Shown here piece after piece: positions 25,994 to 34,649 of a stretch of 64,000 nucleotides of DNA; position 1 is the stretch's first letter; each line of letters starts with the position of its first letter. This DNA is from Flavobacteriales bacterium UBA3477. Lineage in GTDB: Bacteria; Bacteroidota; Bacteroidia; Flavobacteriales; Schleiferiaceae. The notes under the pieces were generated by a model. It saw only the letters and a list, made by a program, of their open reading frames with translations, ran no database searches and was not told the DNA's origin. A program made the position numbers and the translations under genes. The stretch lies in NCBI GenBank assembly GCA_002378005.1, contig DFQY01000020.1, positions 1-64,000 on the forward strand, written 5' to 3'.

Positions 25994-26070
25994 GTAGGTG
26001 GAGATAAGGTCCAAACAAGGTACTTCAATTTCTCTACATTGTACCGTTTGTGATTGCAGGCAATAAAAAA

Positions 26071-26092
26071 AGGCGCCCCAGCCGGGGCGCCT
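26071..26092 (-). terminator. Terminator of the DPP III gene
   Basis: A perfect 9-bp stem, AGGCGCCCC (26071-26079) with GGGGCGCCT (26084-26092), surrounds an AGCC loop. Six A on the plus strand (26065-26070) give the U-run on the minus strand. It lies 25 bp after the DPP III stop. Confidence 0.85.
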
Positions 26093-26117
26093 TTCATATA
26101 CAAACTCAAAAGCGTGT

Positions 26118-28127
26118 TTACTCAAAGCTGTATGTGCTCCCGTAACGCAACATCTGGCCCAGGAAGTCCATAGGGTAGGTAACTTTCACATCGATGATGC
26201 TGTCGCCTTCCATTACTGGCTCCATTTCAGGGTTCACAAAACCGCTGTATGGTGCAAGGTTCAATGGCTCTGAACGACGTAAAACCTCTGCGTGAAGTTC
26301 CCCATCCACTTTAACGCCATATGTTTCAACAAGCATTCTACCGGCTTCAAAATCACCCTCGCTTTTGATGCGCTGGATCTCGCGAAGTAATTCTCCGAAG
26401 TATCCGCGAAGCTTGTCGTAATCATTTATCACAAAGTAGGTCTTGCCGTCGATGACTTTGCGCTCGACGACATTCTCTTCCTGGCCGCGCTCAAAGGCCC
26501 AAGAGGCTACCAGTTGACGGTTTCGCATGTGGTCTTCTTCGATATCGTCTCCAGGCAAAATACGGCGTAATTGAAGCATCATACCGTTTGAGATGTAGTT
26601 ATCAAACTCAGCGTAGCCGGCTTCTTTGTTTTCCATCAGGCCAATCTCCTGCATCTTGTCGTCTAGGATGAAATACAATGCTACAAGGTCAGCACGTGCT
26701 TCTTCTAGTGTTGAGCTGTAGTTCTTCAAGGTTTCTTTTGGCGTACCCACGCCAGGATTGATTTTACCTGAGGCGTGACCCACCACTTCGTGAAGAGCAG
26801 TATGCATTTTAGAACCTAGTTCACCGTATTTCTCAGCGCGCTCATTGTGCATGGTAGAGAAGCCAAATTCTTCGGCCATCCCTTTGCCTGCACTTGCGTG
26901 GTAGGCATCTTCAATGTTTCCAAGAGATACAGATTTAGAACCGTGCTCTACACGGATCCAGTTGGCATTTGGAAGGTTTACTCCGATAGGCGTAGAAGGC
27001 GAGGCATCACCTGCTTCACCAGCTACCGTAACAATCTTATAGCTGACACCGACAACGCTTTCTTTTTTATGTTCGTCCATGATTGGGCTATTGTCTTCAA
27101 ACCATTGTACGTTATCCGCAACAACAGCCATACGTGCGCTTGCATCAAAGTCTTTAACCTGAACCACAGTTTCGTAAGAACCCCTATAGCCCATAGGATC
27201 GTTGTAGACCTCTACAAAGCCGTTAATGTAATCTACATCGCCTCCGGTAGTGCCTACCCAAGCAATGTTGTAGTCGTCCCATTTGGTAAGGTCTCCGCTT
27301 TCGTAGTACTCGATCAAGAGGCCGAGTGCCTTGGCCTGGTCCTCATTTTCTGCTACAGCTTGAGCCTTCGCGAGGTGGCCCATGATTTCTTTTATGCTAT
27401 TTGCATAGCGTCCACGAGCGCTGAAAACTTCTTCGTAGATCTCGCCGTTTTCGTCGCGAGAAAGACGGCTGTTTAGACCGTGGCTGACTGGACGTGCAGG
27501 ATCAGCATCTTCTTTCGCAGCATAAAAAGCCTCTGCTTCTGCTTGCGTAATGTCAGGCGCATAGAAGTTTACTGCAGAGGCGAGTAGTAAATCTACGCCG
27601 TCTGCACGGTTTACTTTTTTCGCATCAAAGCTAGGGTCGAAAATGGCGCGCTGTGCTTCATCAGACAGCTCTATACCGAGGTCTGCAAGCGTTTGAAGGA
27701 ACCATTCCTGGTCAAAATCAGTAGCAAACTTCATGTTGCTGTAGTGGTGGTGGATACCATTGGCAAAGAATACGCGCTTGGCGTACACTTCGAAATCTGC
27801 ATACTCGGCAGATTCCTTATCCACACTTTCGCTAGAAATAATCGCTTCCAAAGCACGACGGATTTCTAGGTTATGACGGTAGTTACAATCCCACATAATA
27901 TCACGCCCTGCCAGTCCGGCCTGAGTAAGGTGGTAGGCATAGATGCGTTGTTGTGGGGTTAGGTCGTCCCATGATGGGATTTGGTAGCGGAGTACTTTGA
28001 TATCCGCAAAGCGGTCCACTTGCCACTGAAAGTCGCTGTGAGAATCTTCGGTGTGCATTTCTTCTTGAGGGTTGCAGGAGCAGAGGGCAATAGCTGCCAA
28101 TGCTCCCATGAACAATACTCTTTTCAT
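26118..28127 (-). CDS. Dipeptidyl-peptidase III (M49 family), lipoprotein
   Basis: A 669-residue zinc peptidase. The diagnostic M49 motif HEXXGH is visible as HEVVGH at about residue 445, followed by ASGKINPGVG and the second zinc motif in STLEEARADLVALYF. The protein begins MKRVLFMGALAAIALCSCNP, a signal with a lipobox, so it acts outside the cytoplasm. DPP III enzymes remove dipeptides from the N-terminus of short peptides. Its length matches bacterial members (about 670-700). It is monocistronic here, with its own terminator, and probably serves peptide use together with the CocE/PepX-like hydrolase elsewhere in the window. Confidence 0.93.
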   Translation of the reverse strand: MKRVLFMGALAAIALCSCNPQEEMHTEDSHSDFQWQVDRFADIKVLRYQIPSWDDLTPQQRIYAYHLTQAGLAGRDIMWDCNYRHNLEIRRALEAIISSESVDKESAEYADFEVYAKRVFFANGIHHHYSNMKFATDFDQEWFLQTLADLGIELSDEAQRAIFDPSFDAKKVNRADGVDLLLASAVNFYAPDITQAEAEAFYAAKEDADPARPVSHGLNSRLSRDENGEIYEEVFSARGRYANSIKEIMGHLAKAQAVAENEDQAKALGLLIEYYESGDLTKWDDYNIAWVGTTGGDVDYINGFVEVYNDPMGYRGSYETVVQVKDFDASARMAVVADNVQWFEDNSPIMDEHKKESVVGVSYKIVTVAGEAGDASPSTPIGVNLPNANWIRVEHGSKSVSLGNIEDAYHASAGKGMAEEFGFSTMHNERAEKYGELGSKMHTALHEVVGHASGKINPGVGTPKETLKNYSSTLEEARADLVALYFILDDKMQEIGLMENKEAGYAEFDNYISNGMMLQLRRILPGDDIEEDHMRNRQLVASWAFERGQEENVVERKVIDGKTYFVINDYDKLRGYFGELLREIQRIKSEGDFEAGRMLVETYGVKVDGELHAEVLRRSEPLNLAPYSGFVNPEMEPVMEGDSIIDVKVTYPMDFLGQMLRYGSTYSFE

Positions 28128-28200
28128 GTTTTATGGGTAATTAGACCGGTAAGATAAGGCAGAATTACGGCGCTCAACAATTGAGTATTGAATTCAAAAA

Positions 28201-28225
28201 AAAACCGCCTCGAGAGGCGGTTTTT
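28201..28225 (-). terminator. Terminator of the T9SS protein gene
   Basis: AAAACCGCCTC (28201-28211) pairs with GAGGCGGTTTT (28214-28224) across a GA loop. A-rich sequence on the plus strand (28196-28204) provides the minus-strand U-run, 4 bp beyond the stop of the T9SS gene. Confidence 0.8.
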
Positions 28226-28228
28226 ATA

Positions 28229-29587
28229 TTATTGAATGATGATTCTCGTCGTGCCTTCAGGAATTCCGTTGTCGTTAAACGCCTGCAGGATATATGCTCC
28301 AGGCGGTAAATGACTAATGTCCCAATGTTCATTTTGTTTATGTAATTCCCATTGCTCACCGGTCATATTGTAAATCATGGCTTTCGAAGGTCTAGGTGTA
28401 ATAGTAATGCCCTGCGTTGCGGGGTTTGGATAAGTTACATACTGGATAGGCTCTTCCTCTAGTCCTACACTGGCCGATACTTGGAAAATGATAGATAAAT
28501 CTTGGGCCAAGAACCCATCGGTTAAGCGAAGCGCGAGTATATAAGGAGTGCTTCTTGTTTGAGCGGAACTTGGCGCCCATGAAATGGTACCTTGGATAGA
28601 ATCGTTGGTTCCAGATCCCGTACAAGTCCATTGAGCGGGATTAGGGTTTGTAAAGAATGGTTCACCAAATGCATCTGCGTAGAGCGTACTTCCACTAGGG
28701 GAATAGCCGGAAACCGAGAGCGAAAACGAAGAATTTTGAATGAGATTTACATACACATTCCCTAGGCTATCTACCGGTAAGTTGCCTGCGTTCCAGATGG
28801 GGCCTACTACGCTTGTTTGAACGACAATAAATTGCATGTCTCGACGAATTTCTCCGATCTTTTGGCCGTCTCGAAATTCTTCAACCAATACAGATGTGAC
28901 AAAGTTCCCAACCATAGTAGCAGTCCAAGTGATAGTACCGGTAATAGGATTAATAGTCATTGGATTCGAAACCGTGCCGGGAGGTAATGTATATCCTGGG
29001 CACGCAGTGTTTAGGGCATTTAATGGTTGAGATAAACTCCAGTAGAGTGAATCGCCATCTGGATCAAACGGCAATGGATTGTATTGCCAAGGAGTATTTG
29101 CAGGCAAGAAAATAGATGCAGGTACTAAAAACCAAGGTGTAGAGTTACTCGTAGTGTCAAAAACTGTTACTTCTGTTTGAAGGAACATGCTTTGACTTAA
29201 GGGAGTAGAAATGTTCTGAATAGCACCGTTTCGACAACAGTTACTCCATCCTATGGTATAAGTTCCGCTATTTGAGAAAGTAACGGTATCTATAAAGAAA
29301 TAAACCTCGACGCCATAGGGATACATGGGCAAAGTATTTCCACTTAACACGGAATCATAAGGTGTGGTTAAGGTAGTAACATTTGAACCAGCCGAATCAG
29401 TAATATAGAATTGGGCGGTGGTCTGCATAGGAATTCCTGCAGTATCTCGGTACACTGTCATTAAGATCTGATACTGGAAGCCGTTAATTTGTTGGGCAAC
29501 AATTTCGCCCCCCATAAGGTGGGTTGCTTTCCCTGGAGTGCTAAATAGCATTAGCATACCTAGAATTAGGATTGATTTAATTTTCAT
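28229..29587 (-). CDS. T9SS type A sorted surface protein
   Basis: A 452-residue secreted protein from the ATG at 29587 (MKIKSILILGMLMLFSTPGK). It begins after the signal with THLMGGEIVAQQINGFQYQI, a start seen in many large Bacteroidota adhesins, followed by beta-sandwich segments with PFDPDGDSLYWSLS, a cadherin-like D-P-DGD calcium motif, and ITGTITWTATMVGNF. The last about 75 residues (TYPNPATQGITITPRPSKAM to the end GTTRIIIQ) are a type A T9SS sorting domain. It is probably attached to the outer surface. The ligand is unknown. The gene has its own terminator. Confidence 0.85.
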   Translation of the reverse strand: MKIKSILILGMLMLFSTPGKATHLMGGEIVAQQINGFQYQILMTVYRDTAGIPMQTTAQFYITDSAGSNVTTLTTPYDSVLSGNTLPMYPYGVEVYFFIDTVTFSNSGTYTIGWSNCCRNGAIQNISTPLSQSMFLQTEVTVFDTTSNSTPWFLVPASIFLPANTPWQYNPLPFDPDGDSLYWSLSQPLNALNTACPGYTLPPGTVSNPMTINPITGTITWTATMVGNFVTSVLVEEFRDGQKIGEIRRDMQFIVVQTSVVGPIWNAGNLPVDSLGNVYVNLIQNSSFSLSVSGYSPSGSTLYADAFGEPFFTNPNPAQWTCTGSGTNDSIQGTISWAPSSAQTRSTPYILALRLTDGFLAQDLSIIFQVSASVGLEEEPIQYVTYPNPATQGITITPRPSKAMIYNMTGEQWELHKQNEHWDISHLPPGAYILQAFNDNGIPEGTTRIIIQ

Positions 29588-29640
29588 GTGAATTGGCTTT
29601 AATACCCTTATAAGGTACGACGATTCGCGAATAATCAGCA

Positions 29641-29874
29641 TTAAAGCTTTTCTTCAACGCCGTTAGGAAAGGTGTCTAGATAGAGTGCTTCAACCTTAGA
29701 ACGAGCCCAAGGCGTCTTTCTTAGGAACTTTAGGGCCGATTTTACCGAAGGGTCATACATGAAGCATCGCACCGGGATACGAAGGGCTAATTGGTCCCAA
29801 CCCCAATACTCGACCAGCGCTTCTACCATGTGGGCCAGTTTAACGCCATGAAGGGGATTATTCGCTTGGCTCAT
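29641..29874 (-). CDS. VF530 family protein (DUF2132)
   Basis: A 77-residue protein starting MSQANNPLHGVKLAHMVEAL and continuing with YWGWDQLALRIPVRCF and PSVKSALKFLRKTPWARSKV. This is the complete VF530 pattern, a small helical family whose Vibrio member was described as DNA-binding; the function is unproven. The ATG at 29874 lies inside the 3' end of rlmF (overlap 17 bp), so translation is probably coupled. A longer reading frame to 30051 is only a shadow of rlmF. Confidence 0.85.
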   Translation of the reverse strand: MSQANNPLHGVKLAHMVEALVEYWGWDQLALRIPVRCFMYDPSVKSALKFLRKTPWARSKVEALYLDTFPNGVEEKL

Positions 29875-30733
29875 CGTGCTCATTTTGGAAGGTCCACGCC
29901 ACAAATCGGCTAACCTTATTGCCCTGTTCCATTTCCACCACTTTGATTTCGGTCGGATTGCCTTTACGGATGAATCTCTTGAAGGTACGAAGGTGGTCTT
30001 TTTTCGAAACCAAACAGGTAAACCACTGAACTTGCTGCCCATATTGGGCACTTTCTAGGGCCAATTTTTTTAAGAAGGCCTCTTCACCGCCTTTGTACCA
30101 CAACTCATTGGCGCTGCCACCAAAGTTATGGTTGGCTTCTTCTTTGCCGTGCAAATTTTTGTTCTTGCGCGCGTTTGCTGCAATGGCTTCACTTTTGGTC
30201 TTGTAGAACGGTGGGTTGCAGACTAAGATGTCAAAAGTCTCTTTTTTCTCGATGATGCCTTGGAGTAATTGGCTCTTAAACTCTTGTCTTCGGATGCGGG
30301 TACCCATCATATTGGCATTCATACGCACCAATCCTTTGGCGTAGCTAATGGCCTCTTTATCGACCTCCGAACCCACACACTCCCAGTTGAAAGCTGCCGT
30401 AGCGAGTAGGGGATAAATTAGTGAGGCGCCCGTACCTACATCGAGCATACGCGCGCGTCTGCCTTCTATTTTAGGCAGTAGATCCCGAGCGTGTAACAAG
30501 TAATCGTACCGGCCAGGAACGGCAGGGCAGAGGTGTCCTTTTTTTAGGGACCAATTCACATTAAATCGCCACTTCAACAGCGCCTTATTGAGCAAATAAA
30601 CGGACTCATGATTGCTAAAGTCAATGCTCTTGCGTGCAAACTTCCCTGGTACTATATGACCTTCTAACTCCGGTACAGCATTCACCAGTTGATTGAAATT
30701 ATAATTGTTCTGGAAGGGATTCTGCGGGTGCAC
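29858..30733 (-). CDS. rlmF: 23S rRNA (adenine1618-N6)-methyltransferase RlmF
   Basis: A 291-residue SAM-dependent methyltransferase. It begins with the RlmF N-terminal block (NPFQNNYNFNQLVNAVPELE), has the SAM loop ARMLDVGTGASLIYPLL, the catalytic NPPF motif in FDILVCNPPFYKTK, and ends with FTCLVSKKDHLRTFKRFI and RFVAWTF. The order matches E. coli RlmF (YbiN), which modifies A1618 of 23S rRNA. The start codon is GTG at 30733. It overlaps the downstream VF530 gene. Confidence 0.93.
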   Translation of the reverse strand: MHPQNPFQNNYNFNQLVNAVPELEGHIVPGKFARKSIDFSNHESVYLLNKALLKWRFNVNWSLKKGHLCPAVPGRYDYLLHARDLLPKIEGRRARMLDVGTGASLIYPLLATAAFNWECVGSEVDKEAISYAKGLVRMNANMMGTRIRRQEFKSQLLQGIIEKKETFDILVCNPPFYKTKSEAIAANARKNKNLHGKEEANHNFGGSANELWYKGGEEAFLKKLALESAQYGQQVQWFTCLVSKKDHLRTFKRFIRKGNPTEIKVVEMEQGNKVSRFVAWTFQNEHDEPSE

Positions 30734-30818
30734 GGGCGCTACGTTTTAATGTTGCGCAAGATACCAAAGCTTAGGTAGAACATTCTTCGTACATTTTAAG
30801 CTACTAACATTTCGTATC

Positions 30819-31205
30819 ATGAAGAAATACATCTTATTATTCGCCCTACTATTCACAGGCTACAACGGATTTGCCCAGGAGGCAACAGTGGCCTCAGGAA
30901 CAATCATTCACCAAGTCTTCTTTTGGCTAGAACATCCTGATTCCACGGAAGATAAAGCGGAATTGAAAAAGGGGCTGGAAACACTAAGTGGCATTAGTGA
31001 GGTACAGATGCTTGCCACCGGAGAGCCTGCTTCAACCATGGAACGCGAGGTAGTTGTGAGCGATTGGGACGTCTCAGAGACCATGTATTTTAGGAGCACT
31101 GAGGATCAAGATATCTATCAGAATCATCCATTGCATCAAGCCTTTATCAAGGAGTACGGACACCTATGGAAGAAGGTGGTGGTTTATGATATTATGGTAG
31201 ACTAG
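30819..31205 (+). CDS. Exported Dabb (stress-responsive A/B barrel) protein
   Basis: A 128-residue protein with a signal peptide (MKKYILLFALLFTGYNGFAQ) and a dimeric alpha/beta-barrel (Dabb) domain: IIHQVFFWLEHPDSTEDKAE, a central VVVSDWDVSETMYF and the closing YQNHPLHQAFIKEYGHLWKK with VVVYDIMVD. Most Dabb proteins are cytoplasmic and of unknown role; export here is somewhat unusual. It is divergent from rlmF and stands alone. The 125 bp between it and katG hold no recognisable feature. Confidence 0.85.
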   Translation: MKKYILLFALLFTGYNGFAQEATVASGTIIHQVFFWLEHPDSTEDKAELKKGLETLSGISEVQMLATGEPASTMEREVVVSDWDVSETMYFRSTEDQDIYQNHPLHQAFIKEYGHLWKKVVVYDIMVD

Positions 31206-31330
31206 ACTATCAATTTGAAAGAATGAAATAATAGAGTCATCTTGACTCCTATTAGTGTATAGTAAAAATCAATCAAAGACTTCTCTCTGATTGTTCAACC
31301 TTATCGTAAATTCAACAAAATTTTGATCAA

Positions 31331-33454
31331 ATGACTGAAAGCAAATGCCCATTCCATGGTTCATCCACTAAGATGGACCTCGGTACTCAAAACAAAGATT
31401 GGTGGCCGAATCAATTGAATTTAGATATTCTGCGTCAACACGATTCGAAAAGTAGCCCGCTACCAGAATTGGATTATAAAGAGGAGGTTAAAAAACTAGA
31501 CCTCGATACTGTTAAAGCAGACCTTAAGGCTGTGATGAAAGATAGCAAAGATTGGTGGCCAGCGGATTATGGACATTATGGTCCATTCTTCATTCGAATG
31601 ACTTGGCATGCTGCGGGAACCTACCGTACCGGCGACGGTCGTGGTGGTGCCGCAACGGGAGCTCAGCGTTTTGCTCCTTTGAACTCTTGGCCGGATAATG
31701 GAAACTTGGATAAAGCAAGAAGACTTTTGTGGCCAATCAAAGAAAAATATGGAAACAAGCTCTCTTGGGCTGATTTATTGGTTTTAGCGGGTAATGTCGC
31801 CATCGAAGATATGGGTGGCCCTAACCACGGTACTGCCTTAGGTCGCGTAGATATTTGGCATCCAGAAAAAGATATTTACTGGGGAGCAGAGGACGAATGG
31901 TTAGGAGATAACCGTTATGGCGACACACGTCAGTCGCTTGAGAATCCTCTAGCAGCCGTTCAGATGGGATTGATCTATGTGAATCCTGAGGGACCAAACG
32001 CGAACCCAGATCCAGCACTTTCTGCGCAAGACGTACGTGAGACATTTAAGCGTATGGCTATGAACGACGAAGAAACAGTGGCCTTGACTGCGGGTGGACA
32101 TACCTTTGGTAAAGCACATGGTGCTGGCGATGCCGGACTAGTAGGAGCAGAGCCTGAAGGTTCTCCGATAGAAGCTATGGGCTTCGGTTGGGCAAGTACA
32201 TACAAATCAGGTAAAGGTGTAGATACAATCACAAGTGGTATTGAAGGTCCATGGACGACAAACCCAATCCAATGGGACATGGGCTACCTAGACCTCCTGT
32301 TCAAATACGATTGGGAGTGTAAGAAAAGTCCAGCAGGAGCTTGGCAATGGCATCCTATCAACTGCGCAGAGGAGGATATGGTACCTCAAGTGGACGGTAG
32401 TGGAGAGAAAGTGCTGCCTATGATGACAACTGCAGATATGTCTTTGAAAGTAGATCCTGAGTTCCGTAAGGTTTGTGAGCGTTTCAGAGCGAATCCAGAA
32501 GAGTTTGGTGAAGCCTTTGCTCGTGCTTGGTTCAAACTATTGCACCGCGACATGGGGCCAAAAAGCAACTATGTTACGGGTGATTATAAGGATGTAGATT
32601 ACATCTGGCAAGATCCTGTTCCAGCTGGAAGAACATTGACAAGCGCCGAAGAAAATGGTGTGCGTAATGCTTTGAAAAACTGTGGACTAACCGTCGCAGA
32701 AATGGTTGAAACTGCTTGGGCAAGTGCCAGCACCTTTAGAGGTTCGGATAACAGAGGAGGGGCAAATGGTGCTCGCGTAAGATTGGCGCCTCAAAAGGAT
32801 TGGGAAGTGAACCACCCAGCGCAGCTCCAGAAGGTTTTAGGTATCTATGAGGCGATTGCAGCGGAGCATAATGCTAGTGTCGCTGATATTATTGTCCTTG
32901 GAGGTGCTGTTGCCATCGAGATGGCCAGCGGATCAACCGTAGTTTCTACGACAGGTCGTGGCGATGCTACTCAAGAGCAAACAGATGTCGATTCTTTCGA
33001 GCTTCTCAAACCTAAAGCTTGTGGTTTTAGAAACTACAGTGAAAAAGAATTTGCAGTGAGTCCAGAGGAAATCATGCTAGATAAGGCCCAATTACTAGGG
33101 CTTACCCCTGTTGAACTGACCGTTTTGGTGGGAGGTATGCGCGCAATAGGTGTATCGTACACGGGTGATGGCGTTTGGACAGACGGTACTTTAGATAACC
33201 GCTGGTTCAAAGCATTGTTATCTATGGATGTCTCATGGCATACTACTGGATACAACAGCTACGATGCTCGAAACAGAGTTACGGGCTCTAAGGAGCGTAC
33301 AGCTTCTCGCACAGACCTAGTCTTTGGTTCAAATTCAGAGCTACGTGCCATCGCTGAAGTCTACGCCCAGGATGACAACAACGACAAGTTCGTACAAGAT
33401 TTCATCAGTGCCTGGAATAAGGTCATGGATGCAGATCGATACGATCTTAGATAA
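31331..33454 (+). CDS. katG: Catalase-peroxidase KatG
   Basis: A 707-residue bifunctional heme enzyme that removes hydrogen peroxide. The distal site is FFIRMTWHAAGTYR with R89, W92 and H93. Y216 (QMGLIYVNPEGPN) and M242 (RMAMNDEETVAL) complete the Trp-Tyr-Met adduct needed for catalase activity, and the proximal His is H257 in LTAGGHTFGKAHG. The C-terminal, non-catalytic copy of the peroxidase domain is present in full. The length is typical for KatG (about 720-750). There is no obvious signal peptide. A strong terminator follows 6 bp after the stop. Confidence 0.97.
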   Translation: MTESKCPFHGSSTKMDLGTQNKDWWPNQLNLDILRQHDSKSSPLPELDYKEEVKKLDLDTVKADLKAVMKDSKDWWPADYGHYGPFFIRMTWHAAGTYRTGDGRGGAATGAQRFAPLNSWPDNGNLDKARRLLWPIKEKYGNKLSWADLLVLAGNVAIEDMGGPNHGTALGRVDIWHPEKDIYWGAEDEWLGDNRYGDTRQSLENPLAAVQMGLIYVNPEGPNANPDPALSAQDVRETFKRMAMNDEETVALTAGGHTFGKAHGAGDAGLVGAEPEGSPIEAMGFGWASTYKSGKGVDTITSGIEGPWTTNPIQWDMGYLDLLFKYDWECKKSPAGAWQWHPINCAEEDMVPQVDGSGEKVLPMMTTADMSLKVDPEFRKVCERFRANPEEFGEAFARAWFKLLHRDMGPKSNYVTGDYKDVDYIWQDPVPAGRTLTSAEENGVRNALKNCGLTVAEMVETAWASASTFRGSDNRGGANGARVRLAPQKDWEVNHPAQLQKVLGIYEAIAAEHNASVADIIVLGGAVAIEMASGSTVVSTTGRGDATQEQTDVDSFELLKPKACGFRNYSEKEFAVSPEEIMLDKAQLLGLTPVELTVLVGGMRAIGVSYTGDGVWTDGTLDNRWFKALLSMDVSWHTTGYNSYDARNRVTGSKERTASRTDLVFGSNSELRAIAEVYAQDDNNDKFVQDFISAWNKVMDADRYDLR

Positions 33455-33460
33455 AATGAA

Positions 33461-33482
33461 AAGGGGCCGGAAACGGCCCCTT
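33461..33482 (+). terminator. katG terminator (copy 1 of a duplicated hairpin)
   Basis: AAGGGGCCG (33461-33469) pairs with CGGCCCCTT (33474-33482) across a GAAA tetraloop, followed by TTTTTATT. The same hairpin, including the loop and tail, recurs at 35787-35808. Confidence 0.9.
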
Positions 33483-33487
33483 TTTTA

Positions 33488-33556
33488 TTACAGTACGTGA
33501 TTTTCCGATGCTTGCTTGATCTGATCCTCCAAGAAGTCTAATGAATCCTGAAACAG
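33488..33556 (-). pseudogene. Possible 3' remnant of a deleted gene
   Basis: On the minus strand an open stretch with no start codon reads SLFQDSLDFLEDQIKQASEN then HVL and a TAA at 33488-33490, directly before the katG hairpin. It looks like the natural C-terminal helix of a protein, but an in-frame stop lies just upstream and no ATG or GTG is available. It may be what is left of a gene once convergent with katG. No family could be assigned, and chance is a real possibility for 23 codons. Confidence 0.25.
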
Positions 33557-33638
33557 GCTTTAAATAGTTTAAAAATTGAACAGGAGTGAGCAAGCCGATT
33601 TTTATTGTTTTATATTTCGGTTCTTAAATGAACTTATT

Positions 33639-34160
33639 ATGATAAAATATCTAAGAACTGTTGTGATAGCAGTTGCAGCCGTAGCTGCAGTGAGTTGCTC
33701 CGGCCCAGGAGAAGTCCATGAGTACGCGGTAAGTGATTTAGAGTTCACTCTTGAAGGCCCTTTGTTTGCTGGTCCTAATAGCGGTCAGACTGAAATTAAA
33801 GTAGACCTGAAGGAAATTCTTGGCGAGGCGTATTCTGATGGGATGAGAATAAGCGATGCCCGTTTGACCTCTGCAGAAGTATTTCCCAATGATAGTGTTG
33901 GATTTACAGACATAAGTGCTTTCATTGTTTCATTTGCTAGCGATAACGAGGATGTATCCATGCAAGAGGCTGCGGTAAAAAACCCGCTTGAAGATGGAGC
34001 TGCTTCTGCTCGTTTGGATGTGGCTCCTGAGGCGGAGCTTGGTGAGCTAATGGAAGAGGGAAAGGTTTATGTGGTGCTTGATGCTGACCTTTTGGAAGAC
34101 TATTGGGATGGAAATCGCAATTTTAAATTGAATTATACAATTGACTTAACTATTAAATAA
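33639..34160 (+). CDS. Hypothetical lipoprotein
   Basis: A 173-residue protein from the ATG at 33639: MIKYLRTVVIAVAAVAAVSC, a signal with an AVSC lipobox. The mature part is acidic and probably beta-rich (VSDLEFTLEGPLFAGPNSGQ, IRISDARLTSAEVF-like strand, FTDISAFIVSFASDNEDVSM, and the end NFKLNYTIDLTIK). No family was recognised. It is the first of three exported proteins encoded in a row (6 bp to DUF2147, 3 bp to DUF6268), so the three probably form an operon. Confidence 0.75.
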   Translation: MIKYLRTVVIAVAAVAAVSCSGPGEVHEYAVSDLEFTLEGPLFAGPNSGQTEIKVDLKEILGEAYSDGMRISDARLTSAEVFPNDSVGFTDISAFIVSFASDNEDVSMQEAAVKNPLEDGAASARLDVAPEAELGELMEEGKVYVVLDADLLEDYWDGNRNFKLNYTIDLTIK

Positions 34161-34166
34161 AAAACC

Positions 34167-34646
34167 ATGATTCGCAAACTAACATTTTTGGCAGTTTCAG
34201 CCATCATTACATTTGGAACATTAAGTTTTGATGTACCACAATCAACAGAAGATCCAGGTGATCGCCTCATTGGTATTTGGGAGCCGTCAAATGGACGTTC
34301 ACGTATTAAAATAGATCGTATTGGTAATAAGTACTATGGTCGTGTGGTATGGCTTATTGAGCCGAATGATGCAGACGGAAATCCAAGAACGGATATTAAC
34401 AATCCCAACCCGGACCTGCGCAACGTGCCATTGAGAGGATTCCGTATGTGTAAAGATTTTGTTTATCAAGGAGACGACCAGTGGTCTGAGGGTACTTTGT
34501 ACGATCCGAACAACGGTTCTACGTACCAAGGTACTATCACTATGCGTGATATGAATACATTGGATATGCGTGGATACATTGGTGTAGAGGCTATCGGCCG
34601 TACAGATGTGTGGAAGCGTTTGAAAATGCCTTCCAAAAAGAAATAA
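34167..34646 (+). CDS. DUF2147 domain exported protein
   Basis: A 159-residue protein with a signal peptide (MIRKLTFLAVSAIITFGTLS) and a lipocalin-like DUF2147 domain: LIGIWEPSNGRSRIKIDRIG, NKYYGRVVWLIEPNDADGNP, DLRNVPLRGFRMCKDFVYQG, and LYDPNNGSTYQGTITMRD, closing LDMRGYIGVEAIGRTDVWKR. The role of the family is unknown; it is common in the periplasm of Proteobacteria and Bacteroidota. It sits between a lipoprotein and a DUF6268 barrel with gaps of 6 and 3 bp. Confidence 0.9.
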   Translation: MIRKLTFLAVSAIITFGTLSFDVPQSTEDPGDRLIGIWEPSNGRSRIKIDRIGNKYYGRVVWLIEPNDADGNPRTDINNPNPDLRNVPLRGFRMCKDFVYQGDDQWSEGTLYDPNNGSTYQGTITMRDMNTLDMRGYIGVEAIGRTDVWKRLKMPSKKK

Positions 34647-34649
34647 TTG

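Noticed and set aside
26847..27476. 209-residue plus-strand frame
   Set aside because: It is antisense to the DPP III gene and lacks any recognisable feature.
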